From the NCBI RefSeq assembly GCF_003491345.1, contig NZ_CP025512.1, forward strand, positions 2,294,001-2,358,000: 64,000 nucleotides of DNA, written 5' to 3'. Every line of letters starts with the position of its first letter. The first letter of the stretch is position 1. A program made the position numbers and the translations under genes. Of this stretch, positions 1 to 9,792 are shown piece after piece. The DNA comes from Neorhizobium sp. SOG26. GTDB taxonomy: Bacteria > Pseudomonadota > Alphaproteobacteria > Rhizobiales > Rhizobiaceae. The notes under the pieces were generated by a model. The model worked only from the letters and a program-made list of their open reading frames with translations, was not told the origin of the DNA and made no database searches.

Positions 1-988
1 CTTCCGGGTGACCTGACGGGATGCGCGACACGCGTCCTGCGGCGGCACCGGCGCCGGCACCATTGCGGGTGATGAGCCGCTTCGGCTCGCCGAACGGCGT
101 GAACCACAGGTAGTTCGGGTTTTCCTGGCACCATTCGATGCCGCCCTTTTCGCCATAGACCCGAAGCTTCAGGCCGTTTTCGTTGCCCGGCGCCACTTGG
201 CTGCACCACAGCATGCCCTTGGCTCCACCATCGAAGCGCAGCATGACATGTGCGTTATCGTCCAGCCGGCGGCCGGGAACGAAGCTGTCGAGATCGGCCG
301 CGAGGCTCGTCAGCGTCAGGCCAGTCACGAAGCAGGCAAGGTTGTAGGCATGCGTGCCGATATCGCCCGTGGAGCCACCCGCACCCGACTGAGCCGGATC
401 GGTGCGCCAAACGGCCTGCTTGGCGCCCGTTTGCTCGGCGGCTTCCGTCAGCCAGTCCTGCGGATATTCCACCTGCACGACGCGGATCTTGCCGAGATCG
501 CCGTTGGCGACCATTTCGCGCGCCTGCCGCACCATCGGGTAACCGGTGTAGTTATGGGTGAGGATGAAGAGCGCCTTGCTCTCGTCGGCTACCTTCTTCA
601 GCTTCTTGGCGTCCGCGAGGTTCGAGGTCAGCGGCTTGTCGCAGATGACGTGGATGCCGCGGCGCAGGAACTCCTTGGCCGCTTCGTAATGCACGTGGTT
701 CGGCGTCACGATGGACACGGCCTCGATGCCGTCCTTCAGCCGCGCTTCGCGGATGGCCATCTCCTTGTAGGAGCCATAGGTACGCGACGGATGAAGCCCG
801 AGGTCGCGGCCCGAGGCGATTGCCTTTTCCGGTGTGGAGGACAATGCGCCGGCAACGAGATCAAACTGATCGTCGAGCCGTGCGGCCATTCGGTGCACCG
901 CGCCGATAAAGGCGCCCTGCCCGCCGCCAACCATTCCAAGCCGGATGCGCGGCTCGCGTGCCTGTTCGTCCTTGCCTTCGATAGCCAT
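1..988 (-). CDS. Gfo/Idh/MocA-family NAD(P)-dependent sugar oxidoreductase, 3' end outside window
   Basis: About 329 residues are visible and the C-terminus lies beyond position 1. The N-terminal Rossmann motif is [10 protein letters not shown], followed by the CDKPLTSN segment that corresponds to the EKP motif of the family and by [10 protein letters not shown] in the substrate-facing domain. The ATG at 988 has a GGAGA ribosome binding site a few bases upstream, which fixes the start. Family members oxidise or reduce sugars, inositols or their derivatives with NAD(P). The gene points the same way as the upstream isomerase/epimerase and ABC importer, so it probably acts on the same carbohydrate, although an acetyltransferase gene on the other strand separates it from them. 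The exact substrate cannot be read from the sequence. Confidence 0.85.
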   Translation of the reverse strand, partial: MAIEGKDEQAREPRIRLGMVGGGQGAFIGAVHRMAARLDDQFDLVAGALSSTPEKAIASGRDLGLHPSRTYGSYKEMAIREARLKDGIEAVSIVTPNHVHYEAAKEFLRRGIHVICDKPLTSNLADAKKLKKVADESKALFILTHNYTGYPMVRQAREMVANGDLGKIRVVQVEYPQDWLTEAAEQTGAKQAVWRTDPAQSGAGGSTGDIGTHAYNLACFVTGLTLTSLAADLDSFVPGRRLDDNAHVMLRFDGGAKGMLWCSQVAPGNENGLKLRVYGEKGGIEWCQENPNYLWFTPFGEPKRLITRNGAGAGAAAGRVSRIPSGHPE

Positions 989-1185
989 CGTGTTCTCCCT
1001 TTCGCTGCGCAACCGAAGTTGCTCTTAACTTTGCCTCATCGGCGTATTAGTCTTTGGCCTCACCCACAGAAGGATGCCCTGGCAGTGAACATCTAGGACC
1101 CGCCTCCACCGAGGAGGCTTCAACACCAAGCCCTTGCCGTCGCGCCTCAAGCGCCGCGGACCCTCCTCCGTTGAAAGGTCCCATC

Positions 1186-1821
1186 ATGCCATTGCTCCAT
1201 GCGGACGCCATCCATCCCATCACGCTTGCCAACGGGACCACCGTCAAAGGCACCGTCCACCTCAACCGGGTGATCAAGCATCCGCGCATCACCGTTGGCG
1301 ACTACAGTTATTATTCGAGCTTCGACGAGCCGGCGGACGTCGCCGGTACGATCGCGCCCTATCTTTACCCCTTCAGCCGCGAGACGCTGGTGATCGGCCC
1401 CTTCGTACAACTGGCGCATGGGGTGAAGTTCATCACGAGCTCGGCCAACCACCCGATGCAGGGCTTCAGCTGCTACCCCTTCCGGATCTTCAAGCCACAT
1501 ACCATGGCCGATTATGCCGACCTTCCGGCCAGGGACACGGTGGTCGGCCCGGATGTCTGGATCGGCTACGGCAGCCTGGTGATGCCCGGCGCCACGATCG
1601 GCGCCGGCTCGATCATCGCGGCCGGTTCGGTCGTCACCGGTGATGTCGCGCCCTACAGCATCGTTGGCGGCAACCCGGCCAAACTGATCCGCCGGCGGTT
1701 TACCGAGGATGTGATCGATGAGCTTCTCGCCATCGCCTGGTGGGACTGGCCGATCGACCGGATCGAGGCCGCGCTGCCGGCAATCGAGGGCGGCGACCTT
1801 GCCGCCCTGAAAGCCGGCTGA
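1186..1821 (+). CDS. CatB/Vat-like xenobiotic acetyltransferase (left-handed beta-helix, XAT group)
   Basis: The protein has 211 residues, the usual XAT length. Hexapeptide repeats of the form VGPDVWIGYGSLVMPGATIG lie around residues 120-180. The sequence SANHPMQGF followed by YPF, with His89, matches the catalytic-histidine loop of Vat(D)-like and CatB-like enzymes. These trimeric cytoplasmic enzymes transfer acetyl from acetyl-CoA to hydroxyl groups of antibiotics or other small molecules. I chose the ATG at 1186 because GAAAGG lies 7-8 bases upstream; an in-frame extension to 1054 overlaps the leader of the neighbouring minus-strand gene and looks non-coding. The gene is alone on the plus strand inside a minus-strand sugar region, so its substrate is unknown and drug resistance should not be assumed. 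Confidence 0.8.
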   Translation: MPLLHADAIHPITLANGTTVKGTVHLNRVIKHPRITVGDYSYYSSFDEPADVAGTIAPYLYPFSRETLVIGPFVQLAHGVKFITSSANHPMQGFSCYPFRIFKPHTMADYADLPARDTVVGPDVWIGYGSLVMPGATIGAGSIIAAGSVVTGDVAPYSIVGGNPAKLIRRRFTEDVIDELLAIAWWDWPIDRIEAALPAIEGGDLAALKAG

Positions 1822-1826
1822 GCCTG

Positions 1827-2879
1827 TCACAGACCCAGCATCCGGCGGTTTGCGGCCTCGTCCGTGCCGCCTGATGCGAAGTCGTCGAACGCCTTCTCGG
1901 TCACGCGGATGATATGCGCGCGGACGAATTCGGCGCCTTCGCGGGCTCCGTCCTCGGCGTTCTTCAGTGCGCATTCCCATTCCACGACAGCCCAACCGTC
2001 GAAGTCATTGGCGGCCATCTTGGAGAAGATCGCACCGAAATCGACCTGGCCATCGCCCGGCGAGCGGAAGCGGCCGGCGCGGTTCACCCAGCCCTGGTAA
2101 CCGCCATAAACGCCCTGCCGACCAGTCGGGTTGAATTCCGCGTCCTTGACGTGGAACATCTTGATCCGGTCCTTGTAGATGTCGATGTTGTCCAGGTAAT
2201 CCAGGCACTGCAGCACGTAGTGCGACGGATCGTAGAGCATGTTGGCGCGGCTGTGGTTCTTCACCCGCTCGAGGAACATCTCGAAGGTCACGCCGTCGTG
2301 CAGGTCCTCGCCCGGATGGATTTCATAGCAGACGTCGACGCCGCACTCTTCCGCATGGTCGAGGATCGGCGTCCAGCGGCGGGCGAGCTCGTCAAACGCA
2401 GTTTCGACAAGACCTGCCGGGCGCTGCGGCCAGGGATAGATGAAGGGCCAGGCAAGCGCGCCGGAGAAGGTCGCATGCGCCTTGATGCCGAGGTTCTTCG
2501 AGGCCGACAGCGCCATCTTCACCTGGTTGACGGCCCATTCCTGGCGGGCCTTCGGGTTGCCACGCACTTCCGGAACGGCAAAGCCGTCGAAGGCTTCGTC
2601 ATAGGCCGGGTGGACGGCGACCAGCTGGCCTTGCAGGTGGGTGGAAAGTTCAGTGACCTCGATGCCGTTCTGGCGCGCCACGCCGGCAAACTCGTCGCAA
2701 TAATCCTTGGACTCGGCCGCCTTCTTCAGGTCGATCAGCTGGCCGGCCCAGGTCGGCACCTGGACGCCTTCGTAACCCTTGTCGGCTGCCCATTTGGTGA
2801 TGGCGTCCCAGGAGTTGAACGGCGCGGCATCTCCCGCGAATTGGCCGAGGAAGATGGCAGGGCCCTTGATCGTCTTCAT
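1827..2879 (-). CDS. Sugar phosphate isomerase/epimerase (AP endonuclease 2-like TIM barrel)
   Basis: This 350-residue protein has the xylose-isomerase-like TIM barrel of the IolE/EboC/TIM-epimerase group. Expected metal ligands are visible in order: the Glu of CYEIHPGED, the Asp and His of DPSHY, the His of FHVKD and the Glu of VVEWE. Such enzymes interconvert keto-sugars or inosose derivatives with a divalent metal. It lies downstream of the sugar-binding protein gene and upstream of an oxidoreductase, and isomerase plus Gfo/Idh/MocA pairs are a common catabolic unit in rhizobia. A palindromic repeat (2916-2960) separates it from the binding protein gene, so expression may differ from the transporter. 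Substrate unknown. Confidence 0.85.
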   Translation of the reverse strand: MKTIKGPAIFLGQFAGDAAPFNSWDAITKWAADKGYEGVQVPTWAGQLIDLKKAAESKDYCDEFAGVARQNGIEVTELSTHLQGQLVAVHPAYDEAFDGFAVPEVRGNPKARQEWAVNQVKMALSASKNLGIKAHATFSGALAWPFIYPWPQRPAGLVETAFDELARRWTPILDHAEECGVDVCYEIHPGEDLHDGVTFEMFLERVKNHSRANMLYDPSHYVLQCLDYLDNIDIYKDRIKMFHVKDAEFNPTGRQGVYGGYQGWVNRAGRFRSPGDGQVDFGAIFSKMAANDFDGWAVVEWECALKNAEDGAREGAEFVRAHIIRVTEKAFDDFASGGTDEAANRRMLGL

Positions 2880-2915
2880 GAAAACCTCCGTGATATTGTC
2901 GCTCGGACGGGGGCC

Positions 2916-2960
2916 TGCCCCTCATCCGCCTGCCGGTACCTTTTCCCCAGAGGGAGAGGC
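2916..2960. repeat. REP/RIME-like intergenic element, partial copy
   Basis: The core CCCTCATCCGCCTGCCGG followed by a CCTTTTCCCC/GGGAGAGG hairpin closely resembles the element at 8234-8306. It lies directly downstream of the sugar-binding protein gene. Similar C-rich palindromes are widespread between genes in Rhizobiaceae. Confidence 0.65.
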
Positions 2961-3070
2961 ACGATGTGGCACCCTGCGGTTTTCGACCATATGCGCCGCG
3001 CAGGGCACGTCCCCTCCCCCGCATGACGCGGGGAAAGGGTTTCAAGTGATAAGCGATCCGGTTCTGGAGA

Positions 3071-4033
3071 TCAGAACGGAGAGTCGGGGAAGTAGAAGTC
3101 CTTGGCGTTGTCCTTGGTCACCAGGGTTGCGTCCAGGATGTAGTTTCCGCTGACTGGAACCTGATCATAGAAGTTGCCCGCGGTGAGCTGCATGGCAGTC
3201 GCCACCATTGCCGGCGGATACAGAACGTCGACCGGGATCATCTTGTCGCCGTCCATGACGCGCTTGACCATGTCCTTGGAGCCGGCGCCGCCCACGACAT
3301 ACTGAATGTCGGTGCGCTTGGCCTGTTCGATGGCTTCCAGCACGCCGACGGCCATGTCGTCGTCCTGGCACCAGACAACGTCGATCTTCGGGTGCTTGGT
3401 CAGGAAGTCCTGCATCACCTTGAAGGCGTCGTCGCGGCTCCAGTTGCCGAACTGGCGATCGAGAACCTTGACGTTGGAGCCTTCAATGCCCTTGTCGAAG
3501 CCGTCCTGGCGCTGCTGGTCGATCGGGATCGGCAGGCCGCGGATGACGACGACCTGTGCGTCCGGCGTGGTTTCGGCAATGTACTTGCCGGCGACTTCGC
3601 CGAGCGCCGGGTTGTTGCCGGCGACGTAGAGGTCGCGGATCGAGTTGTCGTTGACCGAAGGCGCGCGGTCGACGAGGGCGACGAACGTGCCCGCGTCCTT
3701 CACGTCCTTGATGGAGTTGACGAGCTGGTCCGGATCGGTCGGCAGGATGACGAGAGCGTCAAGGCCCTGTACGGAAAGGTCCTGCACGGCGTTGGCCTGG
3801 CTTGCGGCGTCCGGCGAGGTCTTGACGATGACGTTGAGGCCCGGATGCTCCTGCATCAGAAGCTTGGCGACGCGCTCGGCGTGGTAAACGACGCCGGCGG
3901 TCCAGCCATGGTCGGCGGCCGGAATGGATACGCCGATGGTGACCTTCTTGTCCTGTGCCATGGCGAAGCTCGGCCCGATGGCAACCGTTGCGGCGAGCGC
4001 CGCAGCAGCCAGACCGAATGTTCTTCTACGCAT
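3071..4033 (-). CDS. Sugar ABC transporter periplasmic substrate-binding protein (RbsB/FrcB type)
   Basis: The protein has 320 residues and a signal peptide of about 26 residues ending in FAMAQ. The mature part has the periplasmic-binding-protein-like fold of the ribose/xylose/fructose group: KVTIGVSIPAADHGW near the start, ILPTDPDQLVNSIKD in the first lobe, and VDRAPSVNDN and WCQDDDMAVGVLEAI in the hinge and second lobe. It captures a pentose or hexose in the periplasm and delivers it to the permease encoded upstream. It is the third gene of the ATPase-permease-binding-protein set. Its place beside xylA and xylB makes xylose the leading candidate, but the adjacent isomerase and dehydrogenase allow another sugar. 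Confidence 0.9.
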   Translation of the reverse strand: MRRRTFGLAAAALAATVAIGPSFAMAQDKKVTIGVSIPAADHGWTAGVVYHAERVAKLLMQEHPGLNVIVKTSPDAASQANAVQDLSVQGLDALVILPTDPDQLVNSIKDVKDAGTFVALVDRAPSVNDNSIRDLYVAGNNPALGEVAGKYIAETTPDAQVVVIRGLPIPIDQQRQDGFDKGIEGSNVKVLDRQFGNWSRDDAFKVMQDFLTKHPKIDVVWCQDDDMAVGVLEAIEQAKRTDIQYVVGGAGSKDMVKRVMDGDKMIPVDVLYPPAMVATAMQLTAGNFYDQVPVSGNYILDATLVTKDNAKDFYFPDSPF

Positions 4034-4108
4034 TTTCTCTCTCCCATTAAAACGAGGTCTTCTAAGATGAGGACCGGACGCGACCCCTAGGCCCGGTCGA
4101 TTTCACGG

Positions 4109-5122
4109 CTATTTGCGCATCAGCGACCTTTGGACGAGCATGGCGATGATGATGATCGCACCCTGCATGGCGCCAATCAGGTATTCGCTGATGAAGTTAG
4201 ACAGGAGCAGGATATTGCCCACAACCTCAAGGATGATCGCGCCGCACACCGTCCCCCAGATGCGCCCGACGCCGCCCCGCAAGGCCGTGCCGCCGACAAC
4301 GACCGCCGTGATCGCCTGCAATTCCCAGAAGCTTCCGGTGGTCGCCGAGGTGGAGCCGAGACGCGGGACGTAAAGCAGCACCGCCACGCCAACGCAAAGC
4401 CCCTGGATCACATAGGTGATCGTGCGCACCCGGTTGATGGAAATGCCGGAGTAGCGTGCTACATCCTCGTTCGAACCAACTGCCGTCACATGCCGCCCGT
4501 AGCGGGTGCGGTAAAGCACGAAGGCGCAGATCGCAGCCGTGGCGAGGATGACGATGATCGGCACCGGCACGCCGAACAACGAGCCGGAATAAAAGGGCCG
4601 ATAGAGCGTGATGAGCTCGCGGTCGCGCACGGTAATCGCGCCGCCCTGGCTCAGCCAGTAGGTCAGGCCGCGATAGATCCCCATCGTGCCGAGCGTGGCG
4701 ATGAACGGCTCGATCCGGCCGACAGTCGTGATGATGCCATTGAACAGACCGCAGGCTGCGCCGAGCAGCAGGGCCAAACCCATCGCCGCCAGCAGCATCA
4801 GCATCGGGTCGGCGATCTGTCCCGAATTCATGAACATGATCATCAGGCTCGCCACGAAGGCGAGCATGGAGCCGACCGAAAGGTCGAGCCCGCCGGCGGT
4901 CATCACATAGGTCGCGCCAAGCGCGATGATGGCGATGAAGGCACTGCGGGTGACGACGTTGCTGAGGTTGGCAACGGTCACGAAATTCGGGTTGGCGAAA
5001 TAGCCCAGCACCAGCAGCAGGGCGAGCGCAATGAAGGGCGCAATCGCCGCCATGTCCCAGTCACGCGAGGTTTTCGGCGCCTTGGTCGGATTGCTCGGCG
5101 TATCGGTTGCAGCGGATGACAT
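4109..5122 (-). CDS. Sugar ABC transporter permease (RbsC/XylH type)
   Basis: This 337-residue hydrophobic protein has about ten predicted membrane segments and the BPD_transp_2 signature of ribose/xylose permeases, including the segment TAGGLDLSVGSMLAF and the cytoplasmic coupling region GSNEDVARYSGISINRVRT. It forms the inner-membrane channel of the importer. The ATG at 5122 lies 2 bases after the end of the ATPase gene, so the two are co-transcribed and probably translationally coupled. The binding protein gene follows after 75 bases. Confidence 0.92.
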   Translation of the reverse strand: MSSAATDTPSNPTKAPKTSRDWDMAAIAPFIALALLLVLGYFANPNFVTVANLSNVVTRSAFIAIIALGATYVMTAGGLDLSVGSMLAFVASLMIMFMNSGQIADPMLMLLAAMGLALLLGAACGLFNGIITTVGRIEPFIATLGTMGIYRGLTYWLSQGGAITVRDRELITLYRPFYSGSLFGVPVPIIVILATAAICAFVLYRTRYGRHVTAVGSNEDVARYSGISINRVRTITYVIQGLCVGVAVLLYVPRLGSTSATTGSFWELQAITAVVVGGTALRGGVGRIWGTVCGAIILEVVGNILLLSNFISEYLIGAMQGAIIIIAMLVQRSLMRK

Positions 5123-5124
5123 GC

Positions 5125-6648
5125 CTACGCAGCCTCCCCGATCTTCACGCCCGTCGCCAGCTGGACGATTTCGTTCTCGTTCATGTGCTCCCCCGTAACC
5201 TCGCCAACGATCTGACCGGACCGCATCACGAGAATGCGGTCGCAGATGCCGATCAGTTCCGGCATTTCGGAGGACACGACGATGATCGAGCGGCCCTCCT
5301 CTGCCAGCTTGGCGATGAATTTGTAGATCTGTTCCTTGTTGCCGATATCGATGCCGCGGGTCGGCTCGTCGATGATGACGACCTTCGGATCGAGCAGCAT
5401 CATCTTGGCGAGCAGCAGTTTCTGCTGGTTACCACCCGAAAGCTGCCCGGCGAGGATGGACTTGTTGCCGGTGCGGATGTCGAAATCGCGGATCGCCTGG
5501 TCGAGCGCCTGGGCTTCCTTCTTCGCATCGATCTGGAACATCCCGCTGAACTTGTTGAGCGAGGCGAGCGTCAGGTTGACGAGCAGGTCCTTGGCGAGAA
5601 GCAGGCCCTTGCCCTTGCGGTCTTCCGACAGATAGGCAACGCCGGCCTTGAGGCTTGTATGGACATCGGTGAAGCTGACGGGATGCCCGTTGAAGCGCAC
5701 GCTGCCGCGCCCGGAGCGCAGGCCTACGATCCCTTCCATCAGTTCCGTGCGGCCGGCGCCCACGAGGCCGGCAAAGCCGAGAATTTCGCCGCGGCGAAGC
5801 TGGAAGGAAGCGTCATGGGCAAAGCCCGGTACATCAAAATGCTCGACCTCCAGCACGGTTTCGCGCACCGTCGCCGCCTGGCGATCGGGATAAAGCTTGG
5901 CGACATCGCGCCCGACCATCAGCCGCGCCATGTCGGACGGCTGCAGCTCGCTCGCTTCATGCGAGGCGACGAGCCGGCCATCGCGCAGCACCGTCACGCG
6001 GTCGGCGATTTCCTTCACCTCGGGCAGGCGGTGGGAAATGTAAAGGACACCGACTCCCTTGGCGCGGATGTCGTTGATCACCTTCAGCAGCGCCTCGGTC
6101 TCATGCGGCGTCAGCGAGGCGGTCGGCTCGTCGAAGATGACGAGGCGATGCGGCATGAGAAGCACGCGGGCAATCTGCACGAGCTGGCGCTGGGCAATCG
6201 AAAGGCTGGACACGATGGTGCGGGGGTCGAGATCGCCGCCGAGGCCGCGGATTGCCTTTTCCGCACCCTCGTTCATGGCGCGATCATCGAGCGAAAGCCC
6301 CTTCCGGATCTCGCGCCCCAGATAGATGTTCTGCGCCACCGTCAGGTCCGGCGCGAGAAGGATCTCCTGGTGCACCAGGACGATGCCGTGGTTCTCGGCG
6401 TCGACCGGCCCCGAGAAGCTTACAACCTCGCCATCCATGCGCATCTCGCCGCGGGTCGGCGGCTGGTTACCGGCAAGGATCTTCATCAGCGTGGACTTGC
6501 CGGCGCCGTTTTCACCGATGATGGCATGCACTTCGCCTGCACGCACGGTGATGTTGATGTCCTTCAGGACCTCAACCACGCCGAACGTCTTTGAAAGGCC
6601 CATCGCCTCCAGGAGCGGAGACCCGGCGGGAGCAGGAACGTCTTTCAT
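5125..6648 (-). CDS. Sugar ABC transporter ATP-binding protein with two nucleotide-binding domains (RbsA/XylG type)
   Basis: The 507-residue length is normal for the double-NBD ATPases of ribose/xylose importers. The first domain has Walker A GENGAGKST, signature LSIAQRQLVQIARVL and Walker B LVIFDEPTASLT. The second has a degenerate Walker A region GLVGAGRTE, signature LSGGNQQKLLLAKM and VVIIDEPTRGID. It powers uptake through the permease encoded next. It is the first gene of the transporter operon. The leader (6649-6879) holds an operator block at 6759-6794 that is shared with the xyl regulator gene. Confidence 0.93.
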   Translation of the reverse strand: MKDVPAPAGSPLLEAMGLSKTFGVVEVLKDINITVRAGEVHAIIGENGAGKSTLMKILAGNQPPTRGEMRMDGEVVSFSGPVDAENHGIVLVHQEILLAPDLTVAQNIYLGREIRKGLSLDDRAMNEGAEKAIRGLGGDLDPRTIVSSLSIAQRQLVQIARVLLMPHRLVIFDEPTASLTPHETEALLKVINDIRAKGVGVLYISHRLPEVKEIADRVTVLRDGRLVASHEASELQPSDMARLMVGRDVAKLYPDRQAATVRETVLEVEHFDVPGFAHDASFQLRRGEILGFAGLVGAGRTELMEGIVGLRSGRGSVRFNGHPVSFTDVHTSLKAGVAYLSEDRKGKGLLLAKDLLVNLTLASLNKFSGMFQIDAKKEAQALDQAIRDFDIRTGNKSILAGQLSGGNQQKLLLAKMMLLDPKVVIIDEPTRGIDIGNKEQIYKFIAKLAEEGRSIIVVSSEMPELIGICDRILVMRSGQIVGEVTGEHMNENEIVQLATGVKIGEAA

Positions 6649-6758
6649 CGTGGCTCACCCGCAACAGGGAAGGCGCGCGCGACGGCTCGCCCCGCGCAAA
6701 CGTCACGGACAGACTCTGGCATATGAAAACGCACGCAAACTCCTCCCGGCCAAAAAGC

Positions 6759-6794
6759 TAGCGCAGTTTTTGAGGTACGTAAAGCAACAACTGG
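6759..6794 (-). promoter_or_regulatory. Putative operator/promoter block of the LacI-type regulator, upstream of the sugar importer
   Basis: The plus-strand core TGAGGTACGTAAAGCA (6771-6786) is an imperfect palindrome centred on CG, as is typical for LacI-family operators. It is bordered by TAGCGCAG and AACTGG. The same three parts in the same order and nearly the same spacing occur at 10840-10876 upstream of the regulator gene. The block reads toward the importer operon on the minus strand. Confidence 0.65.
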
Positions 6795-6836
6795 TCGTCC
6801 CTCCCCGCAAACCCTCACTTATCCGCAGGCGGGATG

Positions 6837-6856
6837 GGGAGACTGCGGGGTCTCCC
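6837..6856 (-). terminator. Possible hairpin downstream of xylA
   Basis: GGGAGAC and GTCTCCC form a 7-bp stem 23 bases past the xylA stop codon. No T-run follows on the minus strand, so it may stabilise the RNA or act only weakly as a terminator. Confidence 0.3.
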
Positions 6857-6879
6857 GCAGCCTCCGTTTCCTGAACCGC

Positions 6880-8190
6880 TTAGACGTAGCGGTTGACGAC
6901 GTTCTCCAGGTATTCCTGGCGGCCGGAGCGCGGCTCGGGATTGATGTTTTCCCGTTCCACCATGGCGGCGATGTCGTCCAGCTTGTATTCGCCACGCAGC
7001 ATCTTCTGGGCTTCCGGGCTGTTCCAGCCGGCGTAACGCTCTTCGAGCGGCTTCGAGAGCGCGCCTTCCTCGACCATGCGGGCCGCAGCCTTCAGGCCGC
7101 GGGCGCAGCAATCCATGCCGCCGATATGGCCGATCAGCAGGTCCTGCGGATCGAGCGACTGGCGGCGCAGCTTGGCGTCGAAATTGGTGCCGCCGTTCTT
7201 GAAGCCGCCACCCTGCAGGATGTGGTAATAGGCGAGCGCCATTTCCGGGACGTTGTTGGGGAACTGGTCGGTATCCCAGCCGGACTGGTAGTCGTTGCGG
7301 TTCATGTCGATCGACCCGAAGATGCCAAATGCGTTGGCCATGGCGATCTCGTGCTCGAAGGAATGGCCGGCAAGGATGGCGTGGCCCTGCTCGATATTGA
7401 CCTTCACTTCCTTGTCCAGCCCGTGCTTCTGCAGGAAGGCATAAACGGTCGCGACGTCGTAGTCATACTGGTGCTTGGTCGGCTCCTGCGGCTTCGGCTC
7501 GATCAGGATCGTGCCTTCAAAGCCGATCTTGTACTTGTATTCGACGACGAGGTTGAGGAAGCGGCCCATCTGGTCGAGCTCGCGCGACAGGTCGGTATTG
7601 AGAAGGGTCTCGTAGCCTTCCCGACCACCCCACAGCACGTAGTTGGAACCGCCGAGGCGCTTGGTGGCGTCCATGCAGGTCTTCACCGTCGCCGCGGAGA
7701 AAGCGAACACATCCGGATCCGGATTGGTGGAAGCGCCGGCCATGAAGCGGCGGTGCGAGAAGAGGTTCGCCGTACCCCAGAGAAGCTTCACGCCCGTCTC
7801 GGCCTGCTTCTTTTCAAAGTAGTCGACGATCTCGTTGAGGTTCTTCGTGTTTTCGGCAAATGTCTTGCCTTCGGGGCGAACGTCGGCGTCATGGAAGCAG
7901 TAGAAGGGTGCGCCGAGCAACTGGTAGAATTCGAAGGCGACATCTGCCTTCACCTTCGCCGCCGCCATGCTGTCCTCGAACCACGGGCGCTGGAAGGTCT
8001 GGCCACCGAAGGGGTCACCGCCCGGCCAGGTGAACGTGTGCCAATAAGCAACCGCAAAACGCAGATGGTCTTCCATCCGCTTGCCCGCGACGACTTCGTC
8101 CGGATTGTAGAAGCGGAAGGCGAGCGGATTGGTGCTGTCCGGGCCTTCGTATTTGATCTTCTGGATATCGCCAAAAAAGCCAGTGCTCAT
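6880..8190 (-). CDS. xylA: Xylose isomerase
   Basis: This 436-residue protein is a class II xylose isomerase by length and sequence. The [12 protein letters not shown] segment carries the catalytic His-Asp pair. [16 protein letters not shown] follows, and the metal-ligand region is [16 protein letters not shown]. It converts D-xylose to D-xylulose in the cytoplasm, and xylB next door phosphorylates the product. The ATG at 8190 follows a GGAGGAAT ribosome binding site. The gene lies 123 bases downstream of xylB, and the gap is filled by a palindromic repeat rather than an obvious promoter. A single regulator-xylB-xylA transcript therefore seems likely. Confidence 0.97.
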   Translation of the reverse strand: MSTGFFGDIQKIKYEGPDSTNPLAFRFYNPDEVVAGKRMEDHLRFAVAYWHTFTWPGGDPFGGQTFQRPWFEDSMAAAKVKADVAFEFYQLLGAPFYCFHDADVRPEGKTFAENTKNLNEIVDYFEKKQAETGVKLLWGTANLFSHRRFMAGASTNPDPDVFAFSAATVKTCMDATKRLGGSNYVLWGGREGYETLLNTDLSRELDQMGRFLNLVVEYKYKIGFEGTILIEPKPQEPTKHQYDYDVATVYAFLQKHGLDKEVKVNIEQGHAILAGHSFEHEIAMANAFGIFGSIDMNRNDYQSGWDTDQFPNNVPEMALAYYHILQGGGFKNGGTNFDAKLRRQSLDPQDLLIGHIGGMDCCARGLKAAARMVEEGALSKPLEERYAGWNSPEAQKMLRGEYKLDDIAAMVERENINPEPRSGRQEYLENVVNRYV

Positions 8191-8233
8191 GATATTCCTC
8201 CTTAGATATCTGAAGTAGTTGGTCGCGGGTGTG

Positions 8234-8306
8234 GCCCCCTCATCCGCCTGCCGGCACCTTCTCCCCGCGGGGGAGAAGGTGGCCCCGAAGGGCCGGACGA
8301 GGGGGC
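8234..8306. repeat. REP/RIME-like palindromic element between xylB and xylA
   Basis: Outer arms GCCCCCTC (8234-8241) and GAGGGGGC (8299-8306) enclose a perfect 11-bp hairpin, ACCTTCTCCCC (8256-8266) with GGGGAGAAGGT (8270-8280), and a small GGCCC/GGGCC hairpin. Related copies occur at 2916, 29521 and, more weakly, 47259. Such elements can stabilise mRNA segments within operons. Confidence 0.75.
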
Positions 8307-8313
8307 TCCTAAC

Positions 8314-9768
8314 TCAATGTCCAATCGTACGGATCGCGGGATAGGCGGCACGGTAGCGGGCATAGGCAGCCTCGTATGCCTCGCCATGGCTTGTCACCGG
8401 ATCGATGGTTTCTTCCGTTTTCGGAGCCGAGCAGACGGCAACCGGATCGGCGCCCGTCGCCGCAATCAGTCCAAGGCGCGCTGCACCGAAGGCTGCACCG
8501 AAATCACCGTCGGCCGGAATATCGACCGGCACGCCGAGCGCCGTCGCAATCGACGCCAGCCAGTAGCGCGACCGCGAGCCGCCGCCGATGGCGGTGACGC
8601 GGGAAATCGACGTACCCGCAGACTTCAGCGCCTCGAGGTTGTCGCGAATTGCGAAGGTGACGCCTTCGAGCACCGCCTGGGTCAACACGACGCGGCTGCT
8701 TTCATGCCCCAGTCCGATGAACGAGCCGCGGATGACGGCGTCGTTGTGCGGTGTCCGTTCGCCGGAAAGATACGGCAGGAAGGTGACGCCGGTCGGCGCC
8801 TTCAGCGTATCGCCCAGTTCCTGCGCCAGCTCGGCGGCGGATTTGCCGGCGATATGCGAATACCAGTTGAGAGCATCCGTCGCGGACAGGATGACGCCCA
8901 TCTGGTGCCAGGTCTTCGGCAGCGCATGGCAGAAGGCGTGGACCGCGCTCTCCGGCTTCGGCAGGTACGAGGCGTTGGCGGCAAACAGCACGCCCGAGGT
9001 GCCGAGCGACACGAAGGCATTCCCTTCGGCAACCGTACCCATGCCGCAGGCGGATGCGGCATTGTCGCCTGCCCCACCGGCCACGATGACATCGCCCGGG
9101 ATGCCCCAGGCCGACTTCAGCTCACCACGCAGCATGCCCGCCTGCTCGGTACCTTCCACGAGCTTCGGCATCTGGTCTTCGGAAAGATCGGTTGCGGCGA
9201 GCAACTCGCTTGACCATTTGCGGGCGCCGGTATCGAGCCAGGAAGTGCCGGCCGAATCCGACATTTCGGAAATGTGCTCGCCCGTCAGCCAGAGGCGCAG
9301 GTAGTCCTTCGGCAGCAGCACCTTGGCCACCTTGGCAAAAATCTCCGGCTCGTTGTTCTTCACCCAGGCAAGCTTCGGCGCGGTGAAGCCGGGAAACACG
9401 ATATTGCCGGTGAGTTTGCGGAAGATCGGGTTGGCATCGAGTTCCGCCGCCTCACGGAAGGAACGCGTGTCGTTCCACAGAATGCACGGCCGCAGGACCT
9501 TGTCATCGGCATCGAGCAGCGTGGCGCCATGCATCTGTCCGGACAGGCCGATCCCCTTCACGGCCGCGAGCTGCTGCGGGAACTTCGCCTTCAGCCCGGC
9601 GACTGCCTCTTCCGTCGCCCGGATCCAGTGTGCCGGATCCTGCTCCGACCAGCCGGAATGCGGGCGCGAGACGTCGAGCGAACCGCTGGCCGAGCCGATG
9701 ATCTTCTGATCGCCGTCGATGAGCATGGCTTTGACACCGGACGTGCCGAGATCGAGACCAAGATACAT
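8314..9768 (-). CDS. xylB: Xylulokinase
   Basis: The 484-residue FGGY-family kinase phosphorylates D-xylulose to xylulose 5-phosphate with ATP. The N-terminal phosphate-binding motif is LGLDLGTSGVKAML, the substrate region includes GLSGQMHGATLLD and ILWNDTRS, and the C-terminal adenosine motif is IGGGSRSRYW. It is 24 bases downstream of the LacI-type regulator gene, with a GGAGAAAC ribosome binding site before the ATG at 9768, and precedes xylA on the same strand. The product feeds the pentose phosphate pathway, where the transaldolase encoded at 22152-23117 also acts. Confidence 0.96.
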   Translation of the reverse strand: MYLGLDLGTSGVKAMLIDGDQKIIGSASGSLDVSRPHSGWSEQDPAHWIRATEEAVAGLKAKFPQQLAAVKGIGLSGQMHGATLLDADDKVLRPCILWNDTRSFREAAELDANPIFRKLTGNIVFPGFTAPKLAWVKNNEPEIFAKVAKVLLPKDYLRLWLTGEHISEMSDSAGTSWLDTGARKWSSELLAATDLSEDQMPKLVEGTEQAGMLRGELKSAWGIPGDVIVAGGAGDNAASACGMGTVAEGNAFVSLGTSGVLFAANASYLPKPESAVHAFCHALPKTWHQMGVILSATDALNWYSHIAGKSAAELAQELGDTLKAPTGVTFLPYLSGERTPHNDAVIRGSFIGLGHESSRVVLTQAVLEGVTFAIRDNLEALKSAGTSISRVTAIGGGSRSRYWLASIATALGVPVDIPADGDFGAAFGAARLGLIAATGADPVAVCSAPKTEETIDPVTSHGEAYEAAYARYRAAYPAIRTIGH

Positions 9769-9792
9769 GGTGTTTCTCCTAATCCTCCGCCT

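Noticed and set aside
5107..6594. 495-codon open frame on the plus strand
   Set aside because: It is the shadow of the double-NBD sugar ATPase on the minus strand and has no recognisable domain.
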